A model generated the notes under the pieces. It was given only the letters and a program-made list of their open reading frames with translations, was not told where the DNA came from and ran no database searches. From Selenomonadaceae bacterium (GTDB lineage: Bacteria > Bacillota > Negativicutes > Selenomonadales > Selenomonadaceae), in contig JAEEGN010000073.1 of NCBI GenBank assembly GCA_016280345.1, forward strand, positions 1 to 22,523: a DNA stretch of 22,523 nucleotides, written 5' to 3'. Numbering within the stretch: position 1 is the stretch's first letter; every line of letters begins with the position of its first letter. The position numbers were made by a program, and so were the translations under genes. Positions 13,880-22,493 of this stretch are shown here, one piece after another.

Positions 13880-15229
13880 TTGACTGAACATATCGGAAAA
13901 CAGGTGCCGGAGAAAACGGCGTTTCTCGGGGTTTACGGCTGCCAGATGAACCTGGCCGACGCCGAGCGCATGGCGGGCCAGTTGGAAGAACTGGGCTACC
14001 GTCGGACGGAGGACATGGCGGCGGCGGATCTCATTCTGCTCGTCACCTGCTGCGTGCGGGAGACGGCGGAGGACAAGGTTTACGGCAAGATTGGCGAGAT
14101 CAAGGGGCTGAAGCGCCAGCGGCCGTCGCTGCTGTTCGGCGTGGCCGGCTGCATGGCGCAAAAGGAAGGGGACGCCCTGATCAAACGGGCGCCCCATATC
14201 GATTTCGTGCTGGGGACCGGCCGAAGCGGCGAACTCGGTCGCGTCGTCCGGGATCTGGAGGCGGAGCGGGGGCGGCCGGTGGTCGATACGCAAAGCGTCA
14301 CCGGCCCCATTGCCGAGAACTGCCCCGTCGCCCGGCGGAGCCATCTTTCCGCCTGGGTACCGGTGATGTACGGCTGCGACAATTTCTGCACTTACTGCAT
14401 CGTTCCCTACGTCCGGGGCCGGGAGCGGAGCCGCCGGCCGGAGGACATCCGGCGTGAGGTACAGGAAGCGGCGGCGCAAGGCTATAAGGAAATCACGCTG
14501 CTGGGGCAGAACGTCAACTCCTACGGCAAGGATCACAAGCTGGCGGATTTCGCCGACCTGCTGCGGTTGGCGGACGAGGTAACGGGCATCGAGCGGGTGC
14601 GCTTTATGACCTCCCACCCCAAAGACCTCAGCCAGCGCGTCATCGGGGCGGTACGGGACGGCCGCCATATCTGCGGGCATTTCCATCTGCCGGTGCAGCA
14701 CGGCAGCGACCGTATGCTCAAAGCCATGAAACGGGGCTATACGGCGGCGGCGTACCAAGCGCTGGTGGAGAAAATCCGCGCCGCCGTGCCGGGAGCGAGT
14801 CTCACCACCGACCTCATCGTGGGCTTTCCGGGGGAGACGGAGCAGGACTTTGGGGCGTTGCTGAATCTCGTGCGGGAGGTCCGCTTTGACGCCGCTTACA
14901 CCTTCCTCTACTCCCCGCGGTCGGGAACGCCGGCGGCCAAAATGGACGGGCAGGTGGCGGACGAGGTCAAGCGTGACCGTCTGCACCGCCTCATGGCCGT
15001 GCAGGACGAAATCAGCCGCGCCATCAATGACCGGCTTCAAGGGCAGGCCGTCGAGGTGCTGGTGGAAGGGCCGAGCCAGAACGACCCGGCGGTCTGGACG
15101 GGGCGCACCCGTACCGGCAAAATTGTCCTCTGGCCCCACGAAGCGGAAACCGTGGGCGATTTGGTCAGCGTCCGGGTGGCCGAGCCCCAGACCTGGGTAC
15201 TCAAAGGCGTATTGGAACAGGGCGCTTGA
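13880..15229 (+). CDS. miaB: tRNA-2-methylthio-N6-dimethylallyladenosine synthase MiaB (449 aa)
   Basis: MiaB is a radical-SAM enzyme that adds the methylthio group to i6A37 of tRNAs reading U-starting codons. The N-terminal UPF0004 domain carries three iron-sulfur cysteines, in YGCQMN, LVTCCVRET and VAGCMAQ. The usual NTC motif reads VTC here. The radical-SAM cluster is GCDNFCTYCIVPYVRGRE, with C166, C170 and C173. A TRAM domain closes the protein (VEVLVEGPSQNDPAVWTGRTRTGKIV). I favour the TTG at 13880, since GGAG lies 12 bases upstream and the leader length fits the promoter. A GTG at 13862 in the same frame would add six residues but has no ribosome binding site. It is the first gene of the operon with mutS and mutL; a hairpin overlaps its stop. 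Confidence 0.95.
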   Translation: MTEHIGKQVPEKTAFLGVYGCQMNLADAERMAGQLEELGYRRTEDMAAADLILLVTCCVRETAEDKVYGKIGEIKGLKRQRPSLLFGVAGCMAQKEGDALIKRAPHIDFVLGTGRSGELGRVVRDLEAERGRPVVDTQSVTGPIAENCPVARRSHLSAWVPVMYGCDNFCTYCIVPYVRGRERSRRPEDIRREVQEAAAQGYKEITLLGQNVNSYGKDHKLADFADLLRLADEVTGIERVRFMTSHPKDLSQRVIGAVRDGRHICGHFHLPVQHGSDRMLKAMKRGYTAAAYQALVEKIRAAVPGASLTTDLIVGFPGETEQDFGALLNLVREVRFDAAYTFLYSPRSGTPAAKMDGQVADEVKRDRLHRLMAVQDEISRAINDRLQGQAVEVLVEGPSQNDPAVWTGRTRTGKIVLWPHEAETVGDLVSVRVAEPQTWVLKGVLEQGA

Positions 15230-15245
15230 AGCCCTGTTCTTTCTT
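15215..15245 (+). terminator. Hairpin with short T run across the miaB stop codon, possible partial terminator
   Basis: GAACAGGGC at 15215-15223 pairs perfectly with GCCCTGTTC at 15231-15239, followed by TTTCTT. The miaB stop (TGA 15227-15229) is in the loop, and mutS starts 17 bases beyond the T run. It may reduce readthrough into mutS or act as an mRNA processing or stability element. Ribosomes finishing miaB would cover the stem, linking its effect to miaB translation. Confidence 0.5.
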
Positions 15246-15261
15246 ATGGAGACGTGATACG

Positions 15262-17877
15262 ATGAAGAAACAAGAAATGAAGCCGGCGGCCGACGGGCAG
15301 GAACTCACGCCGATGATGAAACAGTACCGGGCGACGAAGGCGCAGCATCCCGGCGCCATCCTGTTCTTCCGGCTCGGCGATTTCTACGAGATGTTCTTTG
15401 ACGATGCCCGGCTGGTCTCGAAGGAGCTGGGGCTCACGCTGACGAGCCGCAGCGGCGACGTGGGGAACGCGCCCATGTGCGGCGTCCCGTATCACGCGGT
15501 GGACAGCTATATCGCCAGGCTCATCGCCAAGGGCTACAAGGTGGCCATCGCCGAGCAGATCGGCGATCCGAAGGCGCCGGGACTCACAAAGCGCGAGGTC
15601 ATAAAGGTCGTGACGCCGGGCACGGTGCTTTCGGAGAACGCACTGCCGAAGGAGCAGAACAACTACATCGCCCTGCTGGCCGAGGGAGAGGACGCCATCG
15701 CCCTGGCGGGGGCGGACATCTCCACCGGCGAGTGCTTCTACGGCGTCTATCAGGGTGGCGACCGCCAGGCGATGCTTTTCGACGAACTCTACCGGCTGAT
15801 GATGCCGGAGTTGCTCACGATGGGACCGCTAACCTTTGACGAGGATCTGCGTCAGTTCGCGGCGCAGCGTCTCGGTCCCTGCGCCTTCACGGCGGCCGGG
15901 CCTTCCGCCCGCGTAAACGAGCGTTTGACTCAGCACTTCGCGCCGGAGAGCCAGCCGAAGGAAGCCCTGGCCCGGGGCGCGGTGGCGGCGCTTCTCGACT
16001 ATCTCCACGAAACGGTCCGCACCGACCTCAGCCATCTGAACCGGCTGACACGCCTCAACGCCGCCGCGAACCTGGTGGTGGACGTCTATACGCTGCGAAA
16101 CCTCGAGATTACCCGCAACCTGCGGGACGGCAGCCGGAAGAATACCCTGCTGGACGTGCTGGACTTCACCCGGACGGCCATGGGCGGGCGGCTGCTGCGG
16201 CGCTGGCTGGAGTCCCCGCTGCTGTCGATTCCCGAGATTGACCGACGACTCGACGCCGTGGCGGAGCTCGTCGAGGACTTCGCGCGACGTGAGGACCTGC
16301 GCGAGGCCCTGAAGAACGTCTATGACTTCGAGCGCCTGGTGACGCGCCTGGAAGTCGGCGCCGCCAACGCCCGCGATCTCATCGCTCTCAAGACCTCCTT
16401 CGAGGCGCTGCCGGTCATCCGGACGGCGCTGGACGGAGCGGCGGCTTTCCTGCTGGCCAACGGCCGGGAAAACGTCCTCCTTTTCGACGACCTGGCGGCG
16501 TTGCTCGACCGGGCCATCGTGGAGACGCCGGGCTTTTCTGTCCGGGAGGGCGGCATCATCCGGGAAGGCTACAATGCCGAACTCGACGAGTACCGTCGTA
16601 TCGCCCGCGACAGCAAGCAGATGCTGCAGGAAATCGAGGAGCGGGAGAAAACGCGCACCGGCATCAAGGCGCTGAAGATCGGCTACAACAAGGTCTTCGG
16701 CTACTACATCGAGGTCCGCAACAGCAGCCGCGATCTGGTGCCGGCCGATTACGTCCGCAAGCAGACGCTGGCCAACGCCGAGCGCTATATCACGCAGGAA
16801 CTCAAGGAGTTCGAGACGAAGATCCTGGGGGCCGAGGAAAAGAGCGTCCAGCTGGAGTACAACCTTTTCCTGGAAGTCCGGGATATCGTGATGCAGGATC
16901 TCACGGACATCCAGCGGACGGCGCGGGAAATCGCCGTGGTGGACGTGCTGGCGGGGCTGGCGGAGGCTGCCGCGTCCTATAACTACGTGCGCCCCCGGCT
17001 GAAGAACTCGGGCGAAATCGTCATCCGGGACGGCCGCCATCCGCTGGTGGAGCGCATCCTGACGCAGGAGATGTTCGTCCCCAACGACACCGAACTCAAC
17101 CACAACGACAGCGAAATCATGCTGATCACCGGGCCGAACATGGCCGGCAAGTCCACCTATATGCGCCAGACGGCGCTGCTCACGCTGATGGCCCAGGCCG
17201 GGAGCTTCGTGCCGGCGCGGGAGGCGTCCATCTCGCCGGTGGACCGCATCTTCACCCGCATCGGGGCCAGCGACGATCTTGTCAGCGGCCAGAGCACCTT
17301 CATGGTGGAGATGAACGAGGTGGCGCAGATATTGAAATACGCCACGAAGAACAGCCTGGTCATCCTCGACGAGATCGGCCGCGGCACCAGCACCTTCGAC
17401 GGCATGAGCATCGCCCGGGCGGTGGTGGAGCACATCCGCGACCGCATCCACGCCAAGACCATGTTCGCCACCCATTATCACGAACTCACCGACCTGGAGG
17501 GCGGCCCGGTGAAGAATTGCTGCGTCGCCGTCAAGGAACACGGCAGCAAGGTGGTATTCCTGCGGCGCATCATCGCCGGCAGCGCCGATAAATCCTACGG
17601 CATCCACGTGGCGCGGCTGGCGGGCCTGCCGAATGCCGTGACGCAGCGGGCGCAGGCCATCCTCGAAGCGATGGAGGAAGCGCCCGCTCCCGTCGCGCCC
17701 CCCAAAGCGTCTCCCGCCCCGGAAAAGGCAGCGCCGGCGGGCATGACGTCGCTGTTCGGCCATTCGCTGAGCGACGAGATCCTGTCCCTGGACGTGATGA
17801 CGATGACGCCGCTGGAGGCGCTGAACGAGCTTTACAAACTGCAGAAGCAGGCAAAGGAGGAGGCGGGCAAGGCATGA
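15262..17877 (+). CDS. mutS: DNA mismatch repair protein MutS (871 aa)
   Basis: MutS recognises mismatches and small loops and recruits MutL using ATP. The ATG at 15262 has GGAG ten bases upstream; the frame is open further upstream but without support. Domain I has the mismatch-reading F-x-E motif (GDFYEMF, F41 and E43). The connector, lever and clamp regions follow, with GYNKVFGYYIEVRNSS typical of the clamp. The ATPase has Walker A GPNMAGKST at 624-632, Walker B LVILDEIGRGTSTFDG (D703, E704) and the ATHYHEL switch. After a proline/alanine-rich linker, the tail contains TSLFG, a plausible relic of the beta-clamp-binding motif (QLSLF type), then a helix for tetramer contacts. Length is normal. 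The stop overlaps mutL in ATGA, so translation is coupled. Confidence 0.98.
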   Translation: MKKQEMKPAADGQELTPMMKQYRATKAQHPGAILFFRLGDFYEMFFDDARLVSKELGLTLTSRSGDVGNAPMCGVPYHAVDSYIARLIAKGYKVAIAEQIGDPKAPGLTKREVIKVVTPGTVLSENALPKEQNNYIALLAEGEDAIALAGADISTGECFYGVYQGGDRQAMLFDELYRLMMPELLTMGPLTFDEDLRQFAAQRLGPCAFTAAGPSARVNERLTQHFAPESQPKEALARGAVAALLDYLHETVRTDLSHLNRLTRLNAAANLVVDVYTLRNLEITRNLRDGSRKNTLLDVLDFTRTAMGGRLLRRWLESPLLSIPEIDRRLDAVAELVEDFARREDLREALKNVYDFERLVTRLEVGAANARDLIALKTSFEALPVIRTALDGAAAFLLANGRENVLLFDDLAALLDRAIVETPGFSVREGGIIREGYNAELDEYRRIARDSKQMLQEIEEREKTRTGIKALKIGYNKVFGYYIEVRNSSRDLVPADYVRKQTLANAERYITQELKEFETKILGAEEKSVQLEYNLFLEVRDIVMQDLTDIQRTAREIAVVDVLAGLAEAAASYNYVRPRLKNSGEIVIRDGRHPLVERILTQEMFVPNDTELNHNDSEIMLITGPNMAGKSTYMRQTALLTLMAQAGSFVPAREASISPVDRIFTRIGASDDLVSGQSTFMVEMNEVAQILKYATKNSLVILDEIGRGTSTFDGMSIARAVVEHIRDRIHAKTMFATHYHELTDLEGGPVKNCCVAVKEHGSKVVFLRRIIAGSADKSYGIHVARLAGLPNAVTQRAQAILEAMEEAPAPVAPPKASPAPEKAAPAGMTSLFGHSLSDEILSLDVMTMTPLEALNELYKLQKQAKEEAGKA

Positions 17878-19772
17878 GCAGCATCCATGTACTCGATATC
17901 GCCACGGTCAACAAGATCGCGGCCGGCGAGGTGGTAGAGCGCCCCGCCTCCGTCATCAAGGAACTCGTCGAGAATTCCCTTGACGCCGGCGCCCGGCACA
18001 TCGAAGTCGAGATCATGGCCGGCGGCACGAGCCTCATGCGAGTGACCGACGACGGCTGCGGCATGAGCCGGGAGGACGCGGCCCTGGCCCTGGAGCGCCA
18101 TGCCACCAGCAAGATCGCCGCCGCCGACGATCTCCTCGACCTCGCTACCCTGGGCTTCCGCGGCGAAGCTCTGCCCACCATCGCCTCCGTCTCCCGCTTT
18201 TCGCTGGTGACGCGCCGCGAAGGAGAAGAACTGGGCACGAAGATGGCCGTCACCGGCGGCGAGAAAGCCCCCGCCGAAGACACCGGCTGCCGTCTCGGCA
18301 CCACGATCAAAGTGGAAGATCTCTTTTTCAACACGCCGGCCCGGAAGAAATTCATGAAGACCGTCCACACCGAGGGCGGCCGGATCAGCGACTGCGTGAC
18401 GAAGCAGGCTCTGGCCAATCCGAACGTGGCTTTCCGCTTCATCAACAGCAACAAGACGGTACTTTCCACGCCGGGCGCCGGCGGGCTCAAAGCCGCCATC
18501 CGCAGCATTTACGGCGGCGCGGTGGAGGAGTCCCTGCTGCCGCTTTCCTTCCATGACGAAGAAATCGAGATTGAAGGCTTCCTGACGAAGCCCTCGATGC
18601 TCCGCAGCAGCCGCGCCTGGCAAACTTTTATCGTCAACGGCCGGCTCATCGAGAGCCCCGCCATCGCCAAAGCCGTCGAGAACGCCTATCACTCCCTGCT
18701 GCCCAAGACCGGGTTCCCGCTGGCGGTCGTCGTCATCAAGGTACCGCCGCGCAGCGTGGACATCAATGTTCACCCTCGCAAGACCGAAATCAAATTCGAA
18801 GACGAAGGGCGCGTCTTCAGGGCCGTCTATAAAGCGGTCGTTGACGCCATCCGGCCGGCCGGCCAACGTCTGGAGGACGTCGCCGGAGCCGGCTCCGTCG
18901 CCGTGCCCCCGCCATACAAGTCGGCGGAACCGCAGCCACGCCCCATCACCCCCGCTGCCACGTTACCTCTGTTCCCGTCGCCCAAGGCCGCGCCGTCCCG
19001 TGCCTCCTTTGCCGCCGCTCCCGCGGAAAACCGCCGGGCCGCTGCGGAAAGCGCCTATGCCACCGGGGGGGAAATGGCGCAGTTCGCGGCCGCGCAGGCA
19101 GCCATTCAGCAGGAAAAATCCGTCTCCGCCCCCACTCCACCGCCGGCGCCCGCCGGGCAGATTTCGGAGCCGCCGGCGGCTTACGGCCGGACGACAGAAG
19201 ACAATCCGGATATGGTTCCCATCGGGCAGGTGGCCCGGTGCTACATCGTGGCCCAGGACAGGGACACCCTCTACATCGTGGATCAGCACGCCGCCCATGA
19301 GCGCATCCTTTACGACCGCTTCGCCGCCCGGGCGGACGAGATTCCCTCCCAGCAACTTCTCGTCCATCTCTTCCTCGATTTCAGCCCGCAGGAGGCGGCG
19401 CTGCTCGAAAGCCACCAGGCGCTTTTCTTCAGTCTGGGCTTCGACCTCGAGGCCAGCGGCCCGGCCCAGGTGCGCCTGAAATCCGTTCCCGCCGATATCC
19501 CGGTAAGCGAGGCAGAAGACATTCTGCGCGAAATCCTGACGTCCCTTGCCGACCAGCACGACCTCTCGGCGGCGGAAATCCGCCATACCTGCCTCGCCAT
19601 GACCGCCTGCAAGGCGGCCATCAAGCGCGGCGACGAATTGAACCTGCGTCAGATGCAGATCCTGCTCGACGAACTGCGGACCACCGCCCGCCCTTATACC
19701 TGCCCCCACGGACGTCCCACCATCCTGCGCTTTTCCGGCAGCGATCTGGCGAAGATGTTCAAGCGGACGTGA
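17874..19772 (+). CDS. mutL: DNA mismatch repair protein MutL, endonuclease type (632 aa)
   Basis: MutL links mismatch recognition by MutS to strand nicking and removal. The ATG at 17874 overlaps the mutS stop. The GHKL ATPase is intact: ELVENSLDAGA (E33, N34), TDDGCGM and GFRGEALPTIASV. A low-complexity Pro/Ala linker (about 330-440) joins the C-terminal domain. That domain carries the endonuclease signature DQHAAHERILYD from D470, then TACKAAIK and CPHGRPT (C610), as in species lacking MutH. Two deviations are visible. The last position of DQHA-x2-E-x4-E is aspartate. The clamp-binding stretch, QxxxVP in Bacillus subtilis, reads QQLLVHLF with histidine for proline. Both may still work. Confidence 0.97.
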   Translation: MSSIHVLDIATVNKIAAGEVVERPASVIKELVENSLDAGARHIEVEIMAGGTSLMRVTDDGCGMSREDAALALERHATSKIAAADDLLDLATLGFRGEALPTIASVSRFSLVTRREGEELGTKMAVTGGEKAPAEDTGCRLGTTIKVEDLFFNTPARKKFMKTVHTEGGRISDCVTKQALANPNVAFRFINSNKTVLSTPGAGGLKAAIRSIYGGAVEESLLPLSFHDEEIEIEGFLTKPSMLRSSRAWQTFIVNGRLIESPAIAKAVENAYHSLLPKTGFPLAVVVIKVPPRSVDINVHPRKTEIKFEDEGRVFRAVYKAVVDAIRPAGQRLEDVAGAGSVAVPPPYKSAEPQPRPITPAATLPLFPSPKAAPSRASFAAAPAENRRAAAESAYATGGEMAQFAAAQAAIQQEKSVSAPTPPPAPAGQISEPPAAYGRTTEDNPDMVPIGQVARCYIVAQDRDTLYIVDQHAAHERILYDRFAARADEIPSQQLLVHLFLDFSPQEAALLESHQALFFSLGFDLEASGPAQVRLKSVPADIPVSEAEDILREILTSLADQHDLSAAEIRHTCLAMTACKAAIKRGDELNLRQMQILLDELRTTARPYTCPHGRPTILRFSGSDLAKMFKRT

Positions 19773-19776
19773 CGCC

Positions 19777-20559
19777 ATGGGACACGCCATCGTCACCACC
19801 GGCGCCAAAGGCGGCGACGCCAATATCCGGCTGGCCCGGGAGGTCGCGGCGCACCTCCGCCTTCCTTACGTTCCCCGGGGACGTGCCTCGCTGACGCTTC
19901 TCTGCCAGCAGCATGATGCCAGTGCGGCACTCGTGGCGAAAAGCGGGACGCTAATCCTCCACACGACGGCAGGCGATTTGTTCTTCCACCCCAGCATGGC
20001 GCACCTGCGCCTCAAGAACCTGCGGCAGGGGAAGCCGGACCATCTGGTGGAGGCGCTGGCCCTCGCACCGGGAGCGGCGGTTCTCGACTGCACGCTGGGA
20101 CTCGGCTCCGACGCCATCGTGGCCGCCGCCGTCACCGGCGAAACGGGGTGCGTCACGGGTCTGGAGGCGAGCCCGCTGATTTACGCGGTCGTTCGCTGCG
20201 GCCTCGCCCGCTTCACCGCGGACAGCCCCGCTGTCTGTCAGGCGATGCGCCGCGTCCGGGCCGTGTGGACGGACTACCACACCTACCTCGCCGCCCGGCC
20301 GGACAAATCCGTGGACGCCGTCTATTTCGATCCCATGTTCCGCCACCCCTTTTTCGAAAGCGCCAGCATGAACCCGTTGCGGGCCGCGGCCGACTCCCGG
20401 CCTGTCAGCGCGGCGGCGGTAACCGAAGCCTGCCGGGTTGCCCGCCGCCGTGTCGTTCTGAAGGAGTCCAGCCACAGCACGGAATTTTCCCGGCTGGGCT
20501 TCTCGTCCTTCACCGGCGGCCGCTACAGCAAAATCCGTTACGGCGTCATCTCGCTGTAG
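19777..20559 (+). CDS. Class I SAM-dependent methyltransferase, RsmJ/YhiQ-like (260 aa)
   Basis: The SAM-binding motif I is VLDCTLGLGSDAIVAA (about 102-117), with an acidic residue at the end of strand 2 (TGLEAS). Motif IV reads YFDPMFRHP (about 183-191), close to the DPMYPHR of RsmJ, the enzyme that methylates N2 of G1516 in 16S rRNA. The N-terminal 80 residues (IVTTGAKGGDANIRLAREVAAHLRLPYVPR) and RLKNLRQGKPDHLVEAL are shared by a Firmicutes family related to RsmJ. RsmJ activity is therefore likely but not proven. The ATG at 19777 lies four bases after the mutL stop without a strong ribosome binding site, so it probably depends on coupling to mutL. In many relatives miaA and hfq follow mutL; here this gene takes that place and ends the operon. 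Confidence 0.85.
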   Translation: MGHAIVTTGAKGGDANIRLAREVAAHLRLPYVPRGRASLTLLCQQHDASAALVAKSGTLILHTTAGDLFFHPSMAHLRLKNLRQGKPDHLVEALALAPGAAVLDCTLGLGSDAIVAAAVTGETGCVTGLEASPLIYAVVRCGLARFTADSPAVCQAMRRVRAVWTDYHTYLAARPDKSVDAVYFDPMFRHPFFESASMNPLRAAADSRPVSAAAVTEACRVARRRVVLKESSHSTEFSRLGFSSFTGGRYSKIRYGVISL

Positions 20560-20602
20560 CATCTCCGCGACGGCGGTGCGAGCCGTCGTCTGTCGCATCC
20601 AA

Positions 20603-20631
20603 CCCCGCCCCCGGGCGGGGGAATCTTTTTT
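20603..20631 (+). terminator. Rho-independent terminator of the miaB-mutS-mutL operon
   Basis: CCCCGCCC at 20603-20610 faces GGGCGGGG at 20613-20620, forming a tight GC hairpin followed by AATC and six T residues (20626-20631). A second, smaller hairpin precedes it (CGACGGC at 20568-20574 with GCCGTCG at 20582-20588). Confidence 0.85.
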
Positions 20632-20648
20632 CCTGCGGCATAAAAGAC

Positions 20649-20678
20649 TTTACAATCTTCGCTTCCCCGCGATATAAT
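20649..20678 (+). promoter_or_regulatory. Sigma-A-type promoter of the RNase J gene
   Basis: TTTACA at 20649-20654 and a perfect TATAAT at 20673-20678 are separated by 18 bases. It lies just behind the operon terminator and is the only good promoter before the RNase J start. Transcription would begin near 20685. Confidence 0.75.
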
Positions 20679-20684
20679 ATATAA

Positions 20685-20815
20685 GATATGTGCACGGCAC
20701 GGCGGTGCCCCGGCACAGTTCCGGGCGGCACGCCGGCGAACGGTTTTATTTTCCCCTGGTCATTTGGAACGGTTCGGAACGGTAAGACCAAACAGAATTC
20801 ATCGGAGGTGTTTTT
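20685..20815 (+). other. Long structured 5' leader of the RNase J gene
   Basis: About 130 nt separate the predicted transcription start from the TTG start codon. The first half is GC-rich and foldable: GGCAC-GGCG-GTGCC near 20696-20709, then CCGGC near 20710 with GCCGG near 20734. Further on is an 8-base direct repeat, GGAACGGT, at 20766-20773 and 20776-20783. The leader ends with GGAGG (20804-20808) and a run of seven T residues that runs into the start codon. No known riboswitch class is recognisable. Confidence 0.45.
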
Positions 20816-22483
20816 TTGTCCAAAGGTACACAAAAACTGCAGATCATTCCCCTCGGCGGCCTGGGCGAGATCGGCAAGAACATGACCGTCGTCCGCGTGG
20901 ACGACGATATCCTGCTGATCGACGCCGGGCTGATGTTTCCCGAGGAGGATATGCTGGGCATTGACCTGGTCATCCCGGATATCTCCTACCTGCTGGAGAA
21001 CCGGGACAAGCTCCGGGCCATCGTCCTGACGCACGGGCACGAGGACCATATCGGTTCGCTGCCTTACGTTCTTCGCGAGTTCACCAACGTTCCCGTATAC
21101 GGGACAAAGCTCACGCTGGGCATCCTGTCCGGCCGGCTGAAGGAAGGCGGCGTGAACGCTACCGGGCTGCACGCGGTCGATCCCGGTGACGTCATCACCG
21201 CCGGCTGCTTCAGCGTCGGCTTCATCCGCGTCAACCACAGCATTCCCGACGCCGTGGGGCTCTCCATCAAGACCCCGGTGGGCATGATCGTCCACACGGG
21301 CGACTTCAAGCTCGACTACACACCGGTGGACGGGAAGATGACGGACTTCCGCCGCTTCTCCGACCTCGGCAACAAGGGTGTCCTGCTGCTCCTGGCGGAC
21401 AGCACCAACGCCGAGCGTGAAGGCCATACTCCCAGCGAGAGCACGGTGGGACTCGCCTTCGACAAGGCGTTCCACAACGCCAAGCAGCGCATCATCGTCG
21501 CCACTTTCTCCTCGAACGTCCATCGCATCCAGCAGGTCATCACCACGGCCGCCCGTTACGGCCGCAAGGTGGCGATCCTGGGACGCAGCATGGTCAACGT
21601 CGTCACCATCTCCCGGGAACTCGGCTATATCGAAGCCCCCGAGGGCACCTTGATCGGCATCGAGGAAATCCATAACTACCAAGGCTCTGATATCGTCATC
21701 ATCACCACCGGCAGTCAGGGCGAGCCCATGTCCGCCCTGACGCGCATGGCTACCGGCGAACACCGCCAGGTCGAGATCGTCCCCGGCGATACGGTCATCA
21801 TTTCCGCCACGCCCATCCCCGGCAACGAGAAGCTCGTCTCCCGCACCATCGACAAGCTGCTGAAGCTGGGGGCGCAGGTGATATACGGCCGTGCCGAGGG
21901 CATCCACGTTTCCGGCCACGCCAGCCAGGAAGAGATCAAACTCATCCACAACCTGGTCCGGCCGAAGTTCTTCATCCCCGTCCACGGCGAATACCGCCAT
22001 CTGGTCAAGCACGCGAAGATCGCCCAGGAACTCGGGATGCCGAAGGAAAATATCTTCATCAGCGAAAACGGCCAGATCCTGGAATTCACCCGGGACGAGG
22101 GAACCGTCGCCGGCAAGATCACCGCCGGTCCGGTACTGGTGGACGGCCTTGGCGTCGGCGATGTCGGCAACATCGTCCTGCGCGACCGACGGCAGCTTTC
22201 CCAGGACGGCATCCTCATCATCGTGCTGACCATGGACAAGGCCTCCGGCCAGGTCGTGGCCGGCCCCGACATCGTCTCCCGCGGCTTTGTCTATGTACGG
22301 GAGTCCGAGGAACTCATGGACGAGTGCCGGGATCGCGTCGAGCAGGCATTGGCCCGCTGTCTTGAAGGCAAGGTCCCGGAGTGGTCCGCCATCAAATCCA
22401 GCGCCCGTGACGCGCTGAGCCGCTATCTCTACGAAAAAACGAAACGCCGGCCGATGCTCCTGCCGGTCATCATGGAGGGATAA
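20816..22483 (+). CDS. rnjA: Ribonuclease J (555 aa)
   Basis: RNase J is a zinc-dependent 5'-3' exonuclease and endonuclease central to mRNA decay and rRNA maturation in Firmicutes. The start is TTG at 20816, seven bases after GGAGG. The metallo-beta-lactamase signature is THGHEDHIGSLPY (H73, H75, D77, H78). VNHSIPDAVGL and VHTGDFKLDYTPVDG supply further ligands. The beta-CASP domain has ADSTNAEREGHTPSE, FSSNVHRIQQ, TTGSQGEPMSAL and HVSGHASQEE. PVHGEYRHLVKHAKIA and the C-terminal dimerisation domain end the protein at normal family length. It is transcribed alone between its own promoter and a terminator hairpin. Whether it is J1 or J2 cannot be decided without the rest of the genome; rnjA is the likelier name for a single copy. 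Confidence 0.96.
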   Translation: MSKGTQKLQIIPLGGLGEIGKNMTVVRVDDDILLIDAGLMFPEEDMLGIDLVIPDISYLLENRDKLRAIVLTHGHEDHIGSLPYVLREFTNVPVYGTKLTLGILSGRLKEGGVNATGLHAVDPGDVITAGCFSVGFIRVNHSIPDAVGLSIKTPVGMIVHTGDFKLDYTPVDGKMTDFRRFSDLGNKGVLLLLADSTNAEREGHTPSESTVGLAFDKAFHNAKQRIIVATFSSNVHRIQQVITTAARYGRKVAILGRSMVNVVTISRELGYIEAPEGTLIGIEEIHNYQGSDIVIITTGSQGEPMSALTRMATGEHRQVEIVPGDTVIISATPIPGNEKLVSRTIDKLLKLGAQVIYGRAEGIHVSGHASQEEIKLIHNLVRPKFFIPVHGEYRHLVKHAKIAQELGMPKENIFISENGQILEFTRDEGTVAGKITAGPVLVDGLGVGDVGNIVLRDRRQLSQDGILIIVLTMDKASGQVVAGPDIVSRGFVYVRESEELMDECRDRVEQALARCLEGKVPEWSAIKSSARDALSRYLYEKTKRRPMLLPVIMEG

Positions 22484-22493
22484 AGAGAAAAAA

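Noticed and set aside
13574..15139. Minus-strand open frame (521 codons) opposite miaB
   Set aside because: miaB on the plus strand has all its cysteine motifs. The antisense product has no recognisable domain and crosses the miaB promoter and terminator.
15829..17763. Long open frame (644 codons) on the minus strand opposite mutS
   Set aside because: It is antisense to a complete mutS. The composition is that of a GC-driven shadow frame and no ribosome binding site is seen.
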